Assembly (NCBI GenBank): GCA_018336015.1
Contig: JAGXQZ010000050.1
Span: forward strand, 124,001 to 188,000
Origin: Algoriphagus sp.
Lineage (GTDB): Bacteria > Bacteroidota > Bacteroidia > Cytophagales > Cyclobacteriaceae
Direction of reading: 5' to 3'
DNA length: 64,000 bases
A program made the position numbers and the translations under genes. This document shows, in pieces, positions 63,120 through 64,000 of the stretch (positions are counted from its first letter, which is position 1; the number at the start of each line of letters is the position of its first letter). The notes under the pieces are model-generated. The model searched no databases and was not told the origin of the DNA. It saw only the letters and a program-made list of their open reading frames with translations.

Positions 63120-64000
63120 TCAAACAAAACTCTCCCTCACATACTTCGCCGTGTAATTCCCCTCTTCCCTTGCCAAATCCTCCGGCGTGCCGGCAAAAGT
63201 CAGATGACCTCCTTTATGTCCTCCTTCTGGACCCAAGTCGATGACCCAATCGGCAGATTTGATCACCTCGGTATTGTGCTCGATGATGATCACGGAATGG
63301 CCTTGATCGATCAGCGCGTTGATGCTGTGAAGGAGCTTGCTGATGTCGTGGAAATGAAGTCCGGTAGTAGGTTCGTCGAAGATAAAGAGAATGTGATCGC
63401 CTGTTTTGGTGCCTCCTTTTCCCAGAAAAGAAGCCAATTTCACCCGCTGAGCTTCACCGCCGGATAGCGTATTCGAACTTTGGCCCATACCGATATAGCC
63501 CAATCCAACTTCCTGAAGGGGTTGGAGGCGGTTGACGATTTGGGTTTTTCCTTTGAAAAACTCCAAAGCCTCGTCGATGGTCATGTCCAATACTTCGGAA
63601 ATGTCCTTGTCCTTGTATTTGACCTCAAGGATTTCATTTTTGAAGCGCTTTCCCTTACAAGACTCGCAAGTCAGATGGATGTCTGCCATGAATTGCATTT
63701 CCACGGTGATGGTGCCTTCACCTTGACAGGCTTCGCATCTGCCTCCGTCCACATTGAAGGAGAAAAAGGCGGGTTTGTACCCACGCTGCTTGGATAGCGG
63801 CTGCTCGGAAAAGAGATTCCGGATCGCATCATAAGCCTTCACGTAGGTTACCGGATTGGATCGGGAGGATTTGCCTATGGGATCTTGATCCACAAATTCC
63901 ACTTGCGTGATTCGCTTATAGTCGCCTTCGATCTTATCGTATTTTCCGCCCTCGTCTATCACAGTGCCCAGCATTTTTCCCAAAGCGGGATAAAGTACCT
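63120..64000 (-). CDS. uvrA: excinuclease ABC subunit A, C-terminal part
   Basis: UvrA is the damage-sensing ATPase of nucleotide-excision repair. The frame is open through the window edge, so only about the last 293 residues are present. Seen are DQDPIGKSSRSNPVTY, the zinc-finger motif GRCEACQGEGTITVEMQF with LTCESCKGKRF, the ABC signature LSGGEAQRVKLASFLGK and the Walker B FIFDEPTTGLHFHDISKLL. The missing N-terminal part lies beyond position 64000. Confidence 0.97.
   Translation of the reverse strand, partial: VLYPALGKMLGTVIDEGGKYDKIEGDYKRITQVEFVDQDPIGKSSRSNPVTYVKAYDAIRNLFSEQPLSKQRGYKPAFFSFNVDGGRCEACQGEGTITVEMQFMADIHLTCESCKGKRFKNEILEVKYKDKDISEVLDMTIDEALEFFKGKTQIVNRLQPLQEVGLGYIGMGQSSNTLSGGEAQRVKLASFLGKGGTKTGDHILFIFDEPTTGLHFHDISKLLHSINALIDQGHSVIIIEHNTEVIKSADWVIDLGPEGGHKGGHLTFAGTPEDLAREEGNYTAKYVRESFV

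Overview
The window looks like a chromosomal segment of a Bacteroidota bacterium, most likely order Cytophagales (Cyclobacteriaceae/Algoriphagus-like; this lineage call is inference from protein style, not a search). Supporting signs are weak or absent Shine-Dalgarno sequences, promoters of the Bacteroidota type (TTG, about 19-21 bases, TAnnTTTG), many lipoproteins and Tat signals, a bacillithiol-transferase-like gene, a SecA of about 1124 residues, and interspersed intergenic hairpin repeats. Coding density is high. There are no rRNA genes, CRISPR arrays, transposases or prophage genes.

Layout. 1-8 kb: an AEC-type transporter cut by the window edge, glyA, tatC, rpiB, a small acidic protein ending in a 24-bp tandem repeat, a TPR sensor kinase and a DUF3500-like protein. 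8-17 kb: an exported M28 peptidase, an IorAB-like molybdenum oxidoreductase with a Tat signal, a Tat-type carboxylesterase and an alpha-glucan phosphorylase-like enzyme lacking the usual PLP lysine. 17-23 kb: signalling genes (two histidine kinases, a lone receiver) and a cytochrome c/sugar dehydrogenase lipoprotein. 23-31 kb: a fatty-acid degradation cluster (acyl-CoA dehydrogenase, thiolase, bifunctional FadJ-like protein, MarR regulator, acyl-CoA ligase) with ATGCATGCAT palindromes in front of the MarR gene.

31.4-36.3 kb is probably the replication-origin region. A gene-free AT-rich stretch holds at least eight near-consensus DnaA boxes, and two parS-like sites (one a perfect TGTTTCACGTGAAACA) lie just upstream of mnmG/gidA, a gene often found next to origins. 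ybeY, an anti-sigma-type ATPase, exonuclease III and small genes follow.

38.8-64 kb is mainly housekeeping: comF, a bstA-like gene, SDR, thioesterase, a GxxExxY gene with flanking repeats and a decayed second copy, a SpoU-type methyltransferase, mutS, a LuxR regulator, tRNA-Gly and tRNA-Leu, a MazG-like protein, a Tat-type superoxide dismutase, dapF, secA, an M20 peptidase, an S1/P1 nuclease, a NarL-type regulator, a Xre/RES toxin-antitoxin pair, a DsbD-like protein, an M20 dipeptidase, a PemK/MazF toxin broken by a stop codon with its antitoxin, a quinone oxidoreductase, tRNA-Val and the C-terminal part of uvrA.

Several parts fit together. TatC is present with three likely Tat substrates (IorB, esterase, SOD). 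The fad genes form a complete beta-oxidation set next to their probable regulator. The oriC/parS/mnmG arrangement suggests the window spans the centre of chromosome replication and segregation. No clearly new multi-gene system was found. The most unusual items are the origin region, the GxxExxY repeat unit, the lysine-less phosphorylase and the freshly broken toxin gene.
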